This document shows, in pieces, positions 8,969 through 17,630 of a stretch of 60,979 nucleotides of DNA (positions are counted from its first letter, which is position 1; the number at the start of each line of letters is the position of its first letter). The stretch is from a virus. The stretch covers positions 1 to 60,979 of the IMG/VR virus record IMGVR_UViG_3300042521_003026. One strand, given 5' to 3'. Below the pieces are notes generated by a model. It was given only the letters and a program-made list of their open reading frames with translations, ran no database searches and had not been told where the DNA came from. Position numbers and translations under genes: made by a program.

Positions 8969-10093
8969 CTATCTAAAAGTTCCATGACGAAATGCTGGAT
9001 TTACTTTGCCATAAATCTTACCATCAGAACCTCTTAATCTACAAACTCCTGTATTTTGGTCTTTTATTGCCTCTTGAGATAATTTATATCCAAATTCATC
9101 GAAGTAATATCTCCATCTTCCGTCAACAAATGGCAAAGGTGAACTAGATCTGGCAATAACCTTTCCGCTTTTTGTTACTAACTCAAAATACTTTAATCTA
9201 GCTGGTGCAATTAGAACTGGTTTATATGCTCTTGGCTCTGGTGGTGTATAGTGTCTGTCTGAATGTGATTTCCACAACCAATTTGTAGGTAACGATATTC
9301 CTTTGCCGGAATCGTTACGTAAATATTTAATAGATTCTATTAAACTTTTCGTCGGCCACGATCTTCTTTGTGGCCTCGGCGTTTCATCTGTGACCTTCAA
9401 TCTGCCATTCATTGCCGGATGCCAAAGAAAAAAGATTTCAGCACTTTTTAATGACTCTTTTCTAGTTTGTATATCATCATCAACGGAACTACTACCATCA
9501 TGTGAAAATAAATATGCACCCTTCAGTGAACTTGCTTTTGACCCGTGTACCTCATTGACTATTCTATCGCCCGTTATGAACGAACCAAAAGGAACCCAAG
9601 GATTGTTTACATAGAAACAATTATTACGTTTTGGCAAAACTTTTAAAACCTCATCGGCCAGTTCTTTTGCAAGTTCTTTATTGAGAACGTGTTCAGTGGC
9701 GCCAGAAAAATACCATATGACATTTTTATATCTTTTAGGAAATTCTGCAAACCTCTTTGCTTCTGCTATAATTTTAGGAAAATCATTTCTAGTAAAATTG
9801 TGATCGTCTCTCCAAGCCAAGTTCAGTCTTATAGCCGGAGTTCGTCCTCTTCTAGCAAGATGTTTTATGACATTTGTTGGATCATCAAATAAATCTTTTT
9901 GTGTAAAGAAACCGGCGGCCCAACCACGAGGATGTGAATCTATTATAACTTGTGGATACTTACCACCACCAAGATAATCCATACCGAATAGTCTTGGTCT
10001 TTTGACTTCTGGTGTTAGCGCAACAGATTGAAATTGGAATGGTAGGCATAATAAAAGCAATACGACTAATACCTTGATTCTATGAAAATTCAT
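8969..10093 (-). CDS. Secreted protein of unknown function, possible TIM-barrel
   Basis: About 374 residues from the ATG at 10093 (a GTG at 10108 is also possible). The first 25 residues form a clear signal peptide (RIKVLVVLLLLCLPFQFQSVA). The mature part alternates strands and helices (TPAIRLNLAWRDD, KNVIWYFSGATEH, FYVNNPWVPFG), which looks like a glycoside-hydrolase-style barrel, but no catalytic motif can be assigned. The C-terminal third (FELVTKSGKVIARSS, then GDGR-like loops) looks like a beta domain. An octamer CATAAATA upstream suggests late expression. Export of such a protein from infected cells is unusual. Confidence 0.75.
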   Translation of the reverse strand: MNFHRIKVLVVLLLLCLPFQFQSVALTPEVKRPRLFGMDYLGGGKYPQVIIDSHPRGWAAGFFTQKDLFDDPTNVIKHLARRGRTPAIRLNLAWRDDHNFTRNDFPKIIAEAKRFAEFPKRYKNVIWYFSGATEHVLNKELAKELADEVLKVLPKRNNCFYVNNPWVPFGSFITGDRIVNEVHGSKASSLKGAYLFSHDGSSSVDDDIQTRKESLKSAEIFFLWHPAMNGRLKVTDETPRPQRRSWPTKSLIESIKYLRNDSGKGISLPTNWLWKSHSDRHYTPPEPRAYKPVLIAPARLKYFELVTKSGKVIARSSSPLPFVDGRWRYYFDEFGYKLSQEAIKDQNTGVCRLRGSDGKIYGKVNPAFRHGTFR

Positions 10094-10137
10094 TTTGAGT
10101 ATGAACACCTCTCGATTTAGTATACTCGGTGTATTTT

Positions 10138-10145
10138 TATTTATG
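10138..10145 (-). promoter_or_regulatory. Late promoter octamer CATAAATA
   Basis: One mismatch from the T4 late consensus, 45 bases before the ATG of the secreted protein gene. It forms a divergent pair with the plus-strand octamer at 10177. Confidence 0.5.
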
Positions 10146-10176
10146 TCGAATTTAGGTGCGACACAAAATCCAAAAT

Positions 10177-10184
10177 CATAAATA
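10177..10184 (+). promoter_or_regulatory. Late promoter octamer CATAAATA
   Basis: Lies 46 bases before the plus-strand virion gene. With the minus-strand copy at 10138 it makes a divergent late promoter region. Confidence 0.5.
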
Positions 10185-10229
10185 GTATGTAATTAAAAAT
10201 GAATATTGTGATCATTCCAAAAATAGAAA

Positions 10230-11522
10230 ATGGCACAATACAGTAAGAGAACAAAGAATTACCTAACACACGCAAAAACATTGTTTGAAGTTGTGATGAT
10301 TGCCGACCAAAATGGCAATCCGACTTCCGTCAATAACCCTACGGGCACTGCGGTAGATGCATTTGGCAGAATGCGTGTATCAAATCCCGTCACACTATTC
10401 GATAGCTTTAACAGATATCAAATCAATTCTCATTTCTCCACTTTAACATCCGTTTCTGGCGGTTCAATTTCTTATAATGAATTTGATAGCTCAATTTTAT
10501 TAAATGTAGACACATCTTCAGGTTCTTTTGTAAAAAGAGAGACGACAAGGGTATTTGCATATCAACCAGGCAAATCACTACAAATTTTAGCAACATTTTG
10601 TTTTGATACAGCACAAAGTGGACTCAGACAAAGAGTTGGATACTTTAATGATAATAACGGAGTTTTCTTAGAGCAAGATAATAGCGTAATTAGTTTTGTG
10701 ATAAGATCTAGCGTATCCGGTTCTGTGAGCGATCTGAATCGTGTTGCTAAATCCGATTGGAATATAGACAAATTAGACGGCACTGGACCATCCGGAAAAA
10801 CTTTAGATTTAGCCACAGCACAAATATTTTGGACAGATATTGAATGGTTGGGTGTCGGTTCGGTTCGTTGTGGTTTTGTAATAGATGGGCAATTCGTACA
10901 CTGTCATACATTTCATCACGCAAATCATATAGAAAGCACCTATATGACAACAGCTTGCTTGCCAATAAGATATGAAATACAAAACACGGCAAACACTTCG
11001 GTATCAAGCTCGTTAAGACAAATTTGTTGTAGTGTGATATCTGAGGGCGGTTATGAACTGAGAGGAAGAAATAAAAGCGCAGGAAGTTCCTCTTTAATAA
11101 ATTTACCAACAGCAGGAACGTTTTACAATTTAATGTCAATAAGATTGAAAGTAGATAGATTGGATGCTATCGTAGTGCCAAAAAACATAAGCGTTTTTGG
11201 CAAAGGTAATAATACCAGAATACATTGGAAAATATTATCAGGTGGTACGATTACTGGTGGATCTTGGAATTCTGCTGGTAGCGATTCTGCCGTTGAGTAT
11301 AACAACACGGGTACTCTAACTGGTGGTTCGTCTTTAGTCGAAGGCTATATTGGCATAGACGCACAAAGCTCACAAACTGCCAGTTTAGATTCAGGAATGT
11401 TCAAATTTCAATTAGAAAGAAATGGATTAACAGGCCAGTCTGTAATTTTTACTCTAGCCGCAACGGGTGGAGTAAATGATGACGATGCACTGGGTGCAAT
11501 GGTTTGGGAAGAAATAACATAA
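10230..11522 (+). CDS. Virion structural protein, putative
   Basis: 430 residues. The segment TAVDAFGRMRVSNPVTLFDS is a recurring signature in structural proteins of large marine myoviruses. The rest is Ser/Thr/Gly-rich beta sequence with no membrane segment. It is probably a decoration, fibre or other surface protein (inference). First gene of a two-gene plus-strand unit with a late promoter octamer upstream and a terminator after the second gene. No strong Shine-Dalgarno is visible. Confidence 0.7.
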   Translation: MAQYSKRTKNYLTHAKTLFEVVMIADQNGNPTSVNNPTGTAVDAFGRMRVSNPVTLFDSFNRYQINSHFSTLTSVSGGSISYNEFDSSILLNVDTSSGSFVKRETTRVFAYQPGKSLQILATFCFDTAQSGLRQRVGYFNDNNGVFLEQDNSVISFVIRSSVSGSVSDLNRVAKSDWNIDKLDGTGPSGKTLDLATAQIFWTDIEWLGVGSVRCGFVIDGQFVHCHTFHHANHIESTYMTTACLPIRYEIQNTANTSVSSSLRQICCSVISEGGYELRGRNKSAGSSSLINLPTAGTFYNLMSIRLKVDRLDAIVVPKNISVFGKGNNTRIHWKILSGGTITGGSWNSAGSDSAVEYNNTGTLTGGSSLVEGYIGIDAQSSQTASLDSGMFKFQLERNGLTGQSVIFTLAATGGVNDDDALGAMVWEEIT

Positions 11523-11554
11523 AGCTAAAAACACACATACAAAAAAGGAAAAAA

Positions 11555-12616
11555 ATGACAGACTTTTTACCCCCAATTGAAGTATTTGAGGATACCGCCT
11601 CAGTATATTCGGATGGACGACCTGGTAGTATCGATCCAGCAGTTCCAACGAGAAATGGTTGGTATTTTAGAAATGCATTAGCAGGACAAAAAATAAATTG
11701 GTATTTCTTTGATGGATCTGTTAATAACATTACTGTGCAAAATTTCTCTGCATACGCCGTAGTTACTCTAGATTCTACTGTATCTAAACCGTATCTAGCT
11801 GTTTATACCAAACCAACAGGATCTGGGGATTTTGCGCCTTGGTTTAAATCTAGCAAAGTGTTTTTGATGTCTTCTGGTGTTGTTGGTACAAAATATTTGA
11901 TATATTTTGGACAAGATCCGCAAGTTCATCTAGATTTACCTAGAATTGAACTAACACCTGGATTCACAAATGGTTCGTTTGGTAATAGTGAAGAGATATT
12001 AACCATTGCATTCAGTACAAGCTCGGGTGCGGCTGTAAATTCAGTTAAATTGTTGACAGAAAGTTTAGGAATTAATGCCACAACATTCAAGCAAGAATAC
12101 GAACTTGAAATAAGAAATCCAGCAGGACTTTGGAGTTTGAATAATCCTCCTTTATGGCCAAAGAAGTGTAAAGAATATAAAAACGATTCTATAGTACTGA
12201 CTCAATCCGGATGGACCGTTTTGAGGACGGGCGAAGTTCTAGTCGCAATGGGCGGAAGACTGATCGATGCAGGAGTGTCGGATGTTGTTGATATTAAATT
12301 TACAGAAGAATCGTATGAAAGGGGCGATCCTTTAACCGTTAAAGTTGTATTCAACGAAAAGGTTGATGTCACGGCCGGTGCTACGGTATCAGTTTCTTGG
12401 ACTGGTGGTAATTTTAACTGCTCAGTTCCTTCAAACTTGACCGGAGTATATGAAGTTTTATTTCAGGGTGTAGTTCCTTCTGCCGCTGGTACTTTAAGTT
12501 TATCACCTGAAACAAAAATTACGGGAACTATTAGAGATACTGGTACAGTAAATGCATCGAACTTGAATGTTCCTGTATTCTTGAATCCGTTCTTTAAATC
12601 TGTAACGGTTGCGTAA
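11555..12616 (+). CDS. Virion surface protein with C-terminal Ig-like domain, putative
   Basis: 353 residues from the ATG at 11555 (MTDFLPPIEVFED), preceded by AAAAGGA. The N-terminal part is beta-rich. Around residues 255-340 a beta-sandwich-like stretch (RGDPLTVKVVFNEKVDVTAG, LSLSPETKITGTI) resembles bacterial Ig-like domains found in phage surface proteins. It follows the previous virion gene with no promoter between them. Receptor or glycan binding is possible but not shown. Confidence 0.65.
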   Translation: MTDFLPPIEVFEDTASVYSDGRPGSIDPAVPTRNGWYFRNALAGQKINWYFFDGSVNNITVQNFSAYAVVTLDSTVSKPYLAVYTKPTGSGDFAPWFKSSKVFLMSSGVVGTKYLIYFGQDPQVHLDLPRIELTPGFTNGSFGNSEEILTIAFSTSSGAAVNSVKLLTESLGINATTFKQEYELEIRNPAGLWSLNNPPLWPKKCKEYKNDSIVLTQSGWTVLRTGEVLVAMGGRLIDAGVSDVVDIKFTEESYERGDPLTVKVVFNEKVDVTAGATVSVSWTGGNFNCSVPSNLTGVYEVLFQGVVPSAAGTLSLSPETKITGTIRDTGTVNASNLNVPVFLNPFFKSVTVA

Positions 12617-12632
12617 TTACTGCAATGAATTG

Positions 12633-12706
12633 TGGAGCCCTCACCTAGAATCGAACTAGGAATTGATGATTACAAATCAACTGTTATACCTTTTAACTAT
12701 AAGGGC
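12633..12706 (-). tRNA. tRNA-Thr (anticodon TGT)
   Basis: 74 bases including an encoded CCA. Acceptor stem GCCCTTA/TGAGGGC, D stem GTTA/TAAC, anticodon loop TTTGTAA (anticodon TGT), T arm CCTAG-TTCGATT-CTAGG. The anticodon stem has one T-T mismatch. Reads ACA codons, common in this AT-rich genome. Confidence 0.9.
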
Positions 12707-12707
12707 G

Positions 12708-12738
12708 AAGGTGCTAGATTGAATAAATCTAGCACCTT
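12708..12738 (+). terminator. Rho-independent terminator
   Basis: A perfect 13-bp stem (AAGGTGCTAGATT) with a 5-base loop, followed on the plus strand by TATTAATTT. It ends the plus-strand virion unit. On the minus strand the hairpin sits between the protease gene and the tRNA without a T-run, so it may instead help tRNA 5' processing. Confidence 0.8.
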
Positions 12739-12750
12739 TATTAATTTATG

Positions 12751-13521
12751 TCAAGAATTATTTTTAATAGTTTCAAGAATCCAATCTCTACCGGCGGGTA
12801 CACTAGCATAAACGCCAGGATAAACACTACTTGCACATTCAAATCCCCACGATGTAATACCATAGAGAACCCTTCGGTTCAATGAGGTAATTGGTCCGCC
12901 ACTGTCACCATTACAAGTATCACCACCATCCAGCACTTCACTAGACGAAGACAATTTGGCTCCACAAATCATTGTTTTGTCGTCAAATTGATCGCCCAAA
13001 ACAGTACTGCATTGACTCTGTTGCCAAATTGGAAACTTCAATTCCTTCAATTGGGATGATATTGTACCCGATTCGGTAATACCCCAACCAAATGCTCTAT
13101 GGTTTCCCACGACATTCTTTGTTGCCAGTTTTGGATACAATCTTGATTTTAATTTTCTCTTTAATTTAAAGAGTGCCCAGTCTCGCTTATATGTAAAGCC
13201 ACTCCAATTATCAAAAAATACAGACTCTACTCCAGATCTTGCCTTTGGATGAGAAAGACTCTTACCACCAACACCTACTTTGAAGAAAGATAGGTCGTAA
13301 AATTTTGACAATTCGGCACAGTGTGCAGCCGTCAGTACCCAACCAGGCTTGATGAGCGTCCCGCCACAAAAGAATTCACCATCGAGATATAGTGCAGTCA
13401 TATATGGTACAGCACGATTCACCGTTATACCATTAATAATTCTTTCAGTAGTTTGTGCGTGTGACTTTACACATACAAACAAAGATAATGCCAATAGTCC
13501 AATTTTTGTTTTAATTTTCAT
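12751..13521 (-). CDS. Secreted trypsin-like serine protease (S1 family)
   Basis: 256 residues. Signal peptide at 1-22 (KIGLLALSLFVCVKSHAQ), then a short propeptide and the activation site RIINGITV at 27-34. The catalytic triad is visible: His67 in LTAAHC, Asp114 in KRDWALFKL and Ser207 in GDSGGP. Asp201, six residues before the serine, is the specificity-pocket residue that selects Arg/Lys. Cysteines are placed for the usual S1 disulfides, so it should fold in the periplasm or outside the cell. Such secreted proteases are common in bacteria such as Vibrio but unusual in phages, which suggests acquisition from a host. Confidence 0.95.
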   Translation of the reverse strand: MKIKTKIGLLALSLFVCVKSHAQTTERIINGITVNRAVPYMTALYLDGEFFCGGTLIKPGWVLTAAHCAELSKFYDLSFFKVGVGGKSLSHPKARSGVESVFFDNWSGFTYKRDWALFKLKRKLKSRLYPKLATKNVVGNHRAFGWGITESGTISSQLKELKFPIWQQSQCSTVLGDQFDDKTMICGAKLSSSSEVLDGGDTCNGDSGGPITSLNRRVLYGITSWGFECASSVYPGVYASVPAGRDWILETIKNNS

Positions 13522-13535
13522 ATATGCTCAGAGTT

Positions 13536-13634
13536 TTATTTCATTTCATCATTAAATTCATCCAAGATCATTTGCACTAGAATGACCACAAAAATGATAA
13601 TCGCAAATACAAGTATAAAGTAAAGTTCCATCAT
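13536..13634 (-). CDS. Small single-pass membrane protein, 32 aa
   Basis: A 32-residue frame from the ATG at 13634: MMELYFILVFAIIIFVVI and a polar tail ending NDEMK. Nearly all membrane segment. It starts two bases after the AAA+ gene stop and precedes the protease gene. Small size makes it uncertain. Confidence 0.45.
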   Translation of the reverse strand: MMELYFILVFAIIIFVVILVQMILDEFNDEMK

Positions 13635-13636
13635 AG

Positions 13637-14524
13637 TTAAAACAGTTCAATTTCGGTGTCTTCTTTTTTCAGTTCTTCTATATCGGTTTGACCATCTAAG
13701 ATTTTTATCTCCTCTAGATTATACATTTTATCCCACAGTGTGTAAAAGGTTTCTTGAGTAGACTTATCAAATCGACTTAAACATAGTTTTACCGAATCAT
13801 TAATATTTCCTATAATGTTATTGGTTTGTAATATATGAACCAAACGACGAGTGGTTACGACTTCATTTGAACCACCATCATCAAAGGTATCTCTAATGGA
13901 TTCAGACCACGAGAGTAAGGTATTGACAATTTTTTCATCGCCTCTAGTCATTATCTTGGTAAGAATCTTTTTCTCATTCGCTTTACTTGGATATTTTTGT
14001 TCCAGTGTGATTGCAAATCTTTCCAGAAATGCTTCATTCAAAAAGTTAGTACCGATAAACTTACCAGTTTCATCACCTTGACCTTTCGTATTGGCGGTAG
14101 CGATTATGGTAAAGCCAGGTGCTGGCGTTACGACCTCATTCATTTTCTTTATGTACAAAGGATTACCTTCAAGTACAGGTTGTAGACACATAATTCTGTT
14201 AGATGCCAAATCAACCTCGTCTAACAAAAGAACCGCACCTTCCCGCATTGCTTCAACGACCGGACCATAATGCCATACGGTGTCACCATCCTTCAATCTA
14301 AAACCACCGATCAAATCATCTTCATCCGTTTCAATGGTTACGTTTATTCTGATCAATTTTCTTTTCAGATCGGCGCATACTTGTTCTACCATCATAGTTT
14401 TGCCGTTACCGGACAAACCAGTAATAAAGACAGGAAAGAAATTTTGACTACCGACAATCTGTGAAAGTAGATTATGATGGCCCCACTTTACATAGTTGTT
14501 ATTTTTGGTCGGTACAATTGACAT
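13637..14524 (-). CDS. AAA+ ATPase, MoxR/CobS-like
   Basis: 295 residues from the ATG at 14524, with TTGGAG ten bases upstream; the frame is open to 14575. Walker A is GLSGNGKT, Walker B is VLLLDEVD, and the sensor-1 region is IIATANTKG. The EDDLIGGFRL and NEAFLERF blocks are typical of CobS/MoxR proteins. The next genes upstream in the operon encode a vWA protein and an HExxH protein, the usual partners of MoxR/CobS ATPases. Phage CobS is often annotated as cobaltochelatase, but a chaperone or remodelling role is equally likely. Confidence 0.9.
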   Translation of the reverse strand: MSIVPTKNNNYVKWGHHNLLSQIVGSQNFFPVFITGLSGNGKTMMVEQVCADLKRKLIRINVTIETDEDDLIGGFRLKDGDTVWHYGPVVEAMREGAVLLLDEVDLASNRIMCLQPVLEGNPLYIKKMNEVVTPAPGFTIIATANTKGQGDETGKFIGTNFLNEAFLERFAITLEQKYPSKANEKKILTKIMTRGDEKIVNTLLSWSESIRDTFDDGGSNEVVTTRRLVHILQTNNIIGNINDSVKLCLSRFDKSTQETFYTLWDKMYNLEEIKILDGQTDIEELKKEDTEIELF

Positions 14525-14575
14525 AACAATGATCTCCAAGATAAACAATTTTTCTATAATTAAATTATCACACAA

Positions 14576-15841
14576 TCAAACTAACAGATCAACAATTTTT
14601 TCGGAAATAATTTTTAAAGATTTTGTCTTGACTAAACTTTTGGTCATATCTCTGCCAATTTTGCTTATTTCTTTTTTTACATTTTCGACTTGTTTTGGTC
14701 TTTTGGCATATATATCTTTATCGAAATCATCATCGAGTCCTTCATCATCCAAAGATTCTACGTCATTCCAAAAATCACTTCGTTGTATTACATCAAAACA
14801 TCCAAATACACTCTTATTAAGACAAATAAAAGTATTGAAAGATTGTGGCAAATTATTAACTTTAACTTTGATATCATCAGAAGAGAATCTATCACTGTGG
14901 ATATAGAATTCGTGGCACTTCAATGATTGACCAAAGTGTTTTCTTAATGCAGAAACTAAAGTATGATATTGAGCCGGTTTCCAATCGATGTGATGGTACA
15001 TCATATTGTCGGTTCTATTTCTAATTAATCCATTTTTCACAAGTGTTTCATAATTAGACAAAACATCATAAAAGTAACTTTTATTTTTGTACTTTATGTT
15101 TAAAGATGTTTGTCCGCCAAGTGAGTCTCTGGAGAATAATTCGTTTCTGCTTTCAATTGTATCCGTTGCATCGCCATCGGTTATGACGATTAAATGAGTT
15201 ATATCCTTTTTGTGTTTTTGTTGAAAATTATCTACTACCTTAAAACATTCAAACATTGAATTATTCAGTGGAGTACCAGAGAGTCCGTAGCCGAATGAGT
15301 GTGCATAGCTCGCCTCGGAGGCAGCTCTAGCGAGATAATAAAATGCTTTAGATTGCATTTGAAAATCTAGCTTCGATGATGAAGATGATAAAAAATTATA
15401 TAATCTGCATTTGTCCGGAGGTGCATTAAATGGATAATGTTCAGACTCATAATTATGTACTCTAAAATCACTAAACCCATAAACATCAAACGGCAAACCG
15501 GCCTTTTTACAAAACTTGGCAAACAATAAAATTTGTAGTATGCAAGGCAAATATTCAGAACCCATACTACCAGACATATCAAACAATACGACAAAACCGT
15601 AACTGTCGCCTTTGTAATCGATCTGTTTTCTAATAAAAATATCTTCCGATAGTTTATGTTTGGATAATGATTGAGTGTCTAGTATACCAGTTTTTTTGAA
15701 TTGCGTTTTGTGATATTCTCTGGTTTTTTGTTTTCTTAGAAACAATTGCGTCATATGACTCGAAATCATTTCTAATGCACGATCCATTTTTTCATAATCA
15801 GATTTATATCTTGATGCATTATCTCTGGTATAGTAATTCAT
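14576..15841 (-). CDS. vWA-domain protein, CobT-like
   Basis: 421 residues from the ATG at 15841 (MNYYTRDNASRYK). The metal-ion-dependent adhesion site is FVVLFDMSGSMGSEY (D-x-S-x-S). Later come LSGTPLNNSMFECF and LIVITDGDATD, completing the vWA fold. The C-terminus is acidic, then basic. It lies between the HExxH gene and the AAA+ gene and probably works with both. Confidence 0.88.
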   Translation of the reverse strand: MNYYTRDNASRYKSDYEKMDRALEMISSHMTQLFLRKQKTREYHKTQFKKTGILDTQSLSKHKLSEDIFIRKQIDYKGDSYGFVVLFDMSGSMGSEYLPCILQILLFAKFCKKAGLPFDVYGFSDFRVHNYESEHYPFNAPPDKCRLYNFLSSSSSKLDFQMQSKAFYYLARAASEASYAHSFGYGLSGTPLNNSMFECFKVVDNFQQKHKKDITHLIVITDGDATDTIESRNELFSRDSLGGQTSLNIKYKNKSYFYDVLSNYETLVKNGLIRNRTDNMMYHHIDWKPAQYHTLVSALRKHFGQSLKCHEFYIHSDRFSSDDIKVKVNNLPQSFNTFICLNKSVFGCFDVIQRSDFWNDVESLDDEGLDDDFDKDIYAKRPKQVENVKKEISKIGRDMTKSLVKTKSLKIISEKIVDLLV

Positions 15842-15846
15842 TTTTA

Positions 15847-16779
15847 TCAACCTTCATAATATGATAAAATTCGATGGAGTACATCAGCAGTGAATAATTT
15901 GCTATTACTAATGATATCGCAATTACTAATTTCAATGCAAGTGATATTTTTAGATAATGCTTCTTGTAAACTTTCATTCATTTTCTGTTCAAAGGTGTTT
16001 TGGATTTCAGAAAAGAATTCGCCAGAATCATTCTTCGTGGGTTTCTGTGGTTGAATCTGTTCGGATTGTTGTTGCGTTTCATTTTGTTCATTTTGACCAC
16101 CATCAGAAGTCTCAGTACCAGAAACTTCTACTTTTTGCATTTGAGATTCATTCTCTTGGTCTTCTTCGTTTTCTTGATCTTTTTCTTTTTCTCTCTTTAG
16201 ATACTCTAGAATTTCTCTCGATACTGTTACAACACTTTCAAAGTTATAACAAGTTATACATTTCTTGACTAATGAAAGTTCTTCGGTGTTAAAGACTATT
16301 CTACCATACGATTCATAATTGGCTTTTACCTTGAGGTATAATACCAATCTATCCAAAAATGTTTTGTAATTAATTTTGTGTAATGAGTGTGATATTTTTT
16401 CTTCGTTACCAAAGAAATCATTTTCCAACAACCATTTAATTCCGTTTTTATAATCAGAAACCAAGCCAGGATATTTTTGTTTTATCTTTATATCGATTCG
16501 ATAGTCTTCTACTATATTGATGATTGGTTTTAATTCTTTACCCTCTTCACTCACAAATATATCATCATACGGAGTAAACAATGCGTGGCCAACTTCGTGT
16601 CCTATAACGAAATGATATAATTGTTCTTGCTTGAAGTCCCAGAATGGTAAATATAAAGTTCTGTTCTTTATATCAAAGGCTGCGGTAGTCAAACTCTGAT
16701 TAAGAACAACGCCGATATTTTCACTAGCAAACAGTTTTGCCAGTAGCTCATAATTCTGTATTGCATTGTTTGATTTCAT
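15847..16779 (-). CDS. HExxH metalloprotease-like protein, CobT N-terminal-like
   Basis: 310 residues. The zinc-binding helix is FVIGHEVGHALFTP near residue 60, followed by an EDYRID motif about 35 residues later that could give the third ligand. The middle is a long acidic and Gln/Glu-rich linker (about residues 200-250), as in CobT. Bacterial CobT carries this region and the vWA domain in one chain, so here the protein appears split in two. The stop lies five bases before the vWA start. Confidence 0.82.
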   Translation of the reverse strand: MKSNNAIQNYELLAKLFASENIGVVLNQSLTTAAFDIKNRTLYLPFWDFKQEQLYHFVIGHEVGHALFTPYDDIFVSEEGKELKPIINIVEDYRIDIKIKQKYPGLVSDYKNGIKWLLENDFFGNEEKISHSLHKINYKTFLDRLVLYLKVKANYESYGRIVFNTEELSLVKKCITCYNFESVVTVSREILEYLKREKEKDQENEEDQENESQMQKVEVSGTETSDGGQNEQNETQQQSEQIQPQKPTKNDSGEFFSEIQNTFEQKMNESLQEALSKNITCIEISNCDIISNSKLFTADVLHRILSYYEG

Positions 16780-16789
16780 TTTAAAAATC

Positions 16790-17011
16790 TCAGTATACTA
16801 AAGATAAATCTTCACAAATAGCAATCACTTCTTCCTCAAAATCTTTGTAGGAAAAGTTATCCGGTAATACTTCATACGCATGTTCAAGTATCTCGGACAC
16901 TATATCATTTGTTTTAAACCCATACTTATTCGCAATTTGAGTAGCTATCCTTTTACATTGTATCATTTGTTGCGATGAATTTCTAGGGAATTGATATATT
17001 TTAGCAGACAT
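16790..17011 (-). CDS. Hypothetical protein, 73 aa
   Basis: Starts MSAKIYQFPRNSSQQM; soluble with an acidic C-terminal half. Shares one base with the upstream gene stop (TAATG). Just upstream of the HExxH gene and probably in the same transcript. Unrecognised. Confidence 0.6.
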   Translation of the reverse strand: MSAKIYQFPRNSSQQMIQCKRIATQIANKYGFKTNDIVSEILEHAYEVLPDNFSYKDFEEEVIAICEDLSLVY

Positions 17012-17226
17012 TATTGAACCTCATCCATTTGGTGTTCGGTCAAAAACTTATTAAGAGCTACATAATGTAAGTCTATTGCCTTTTTGGTTTCTAGTGCTTT
17101 CTCGTATTCCTCCTCATAATAAAATTTAGTGTATAGCTGTTGTAGTTGTTTAAGATTGTCTAAGACTTTTCTTAGTACTATAGACAATTCTTCTTTCGTC
17201 AATTGTTCTGGATATTTGTATTCCAT
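17011..17226 (-). CDS. Hypothetical helical protein, 71 aa
   Basis: Starts MEYKYPEQLTKEELSIVL; mostly alpha-helical with a probable coiled coil (KQLQQLYTKFYYEEEYEKAL). First gene of a small run into the AAA+/vWA/HExxH trio. Unrecognised. Confidence 0.6.
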   Translation of the reverse strand: MEYKYPEQLTKEELSIVLRKVLDNLKQLQQLYTKFYYEEEYEKALETKKAIDLHYVALNKFLTEHQMDEVQ

Positions 17227-17282
17227 GTTTGTCTCGATTTACCTTACTATTTTAGTATATCGTATTAGATACTGAGGTGCAA

Positions 17283-17630
17283 TCATTTTTTATGAAGTTT
17301 AAAACAGTCTTTCAGACAGACTATAAGTTTATTTAAGGCATCGGTTTTATTGAAGTTCTTTTTGCCAAATTGCTCTCGTAGGACAACTTGTGGCACATCC
17401 TTGTTATTTGCTATCTCGAACTGAATCCAAAACTTATCAGCGTCAGAATCGTCTTCTTCTACAGTGATAATTTTAAGAGCCTTTATCACGCCGTCTCGGT
17501 ACAATTGAGTAAGTGGTTCATATTCATAACTACTCAAAACATTTGAATCGCCAATTAATACAGGACAACCACCATGCGAATCTGGAAGTGTTGATTGTAG
17601 ATAATTAATGACATCAAGAATCGTTTTCAT
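17283..17630 (-). CDS. Hypothetical protein, 115 aa
   Basis: Starts MKTILDVINYLQSTLPD with AAGGAG just upstream. The phrase GGCPVLIGDSNVLSSYEYEPL resembles phage proteins that begin with a short domain around ...PVLI, but no function is known. It overlaps the phosphoesterase gene by 17 bases. Confidence 0.65.
   Translation of the reverse strand: MKTILDVINYLQSTLPDSHGGCPVLIGDSNVLSSYEYEPLTQLYRDGVIKALKIITVEEDDSDADKFWIQFEIANNKDVPQVVLREQFGKKNFNKTDALNKLIVCLKDCFKLHKK

Noticed and set aside
10750-11139. Antisense 130-residue frame in the first virion gene
   Set aside because: Opposite a gene with good context and no start signals of its own.
13637-15841. Cobaltochelatase CobS/CobT as the firm function
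   Set aside because: No CobN or cobalamin gene in the window, and the fold is shared with MoxR-type remodellers. Described by domain instead.
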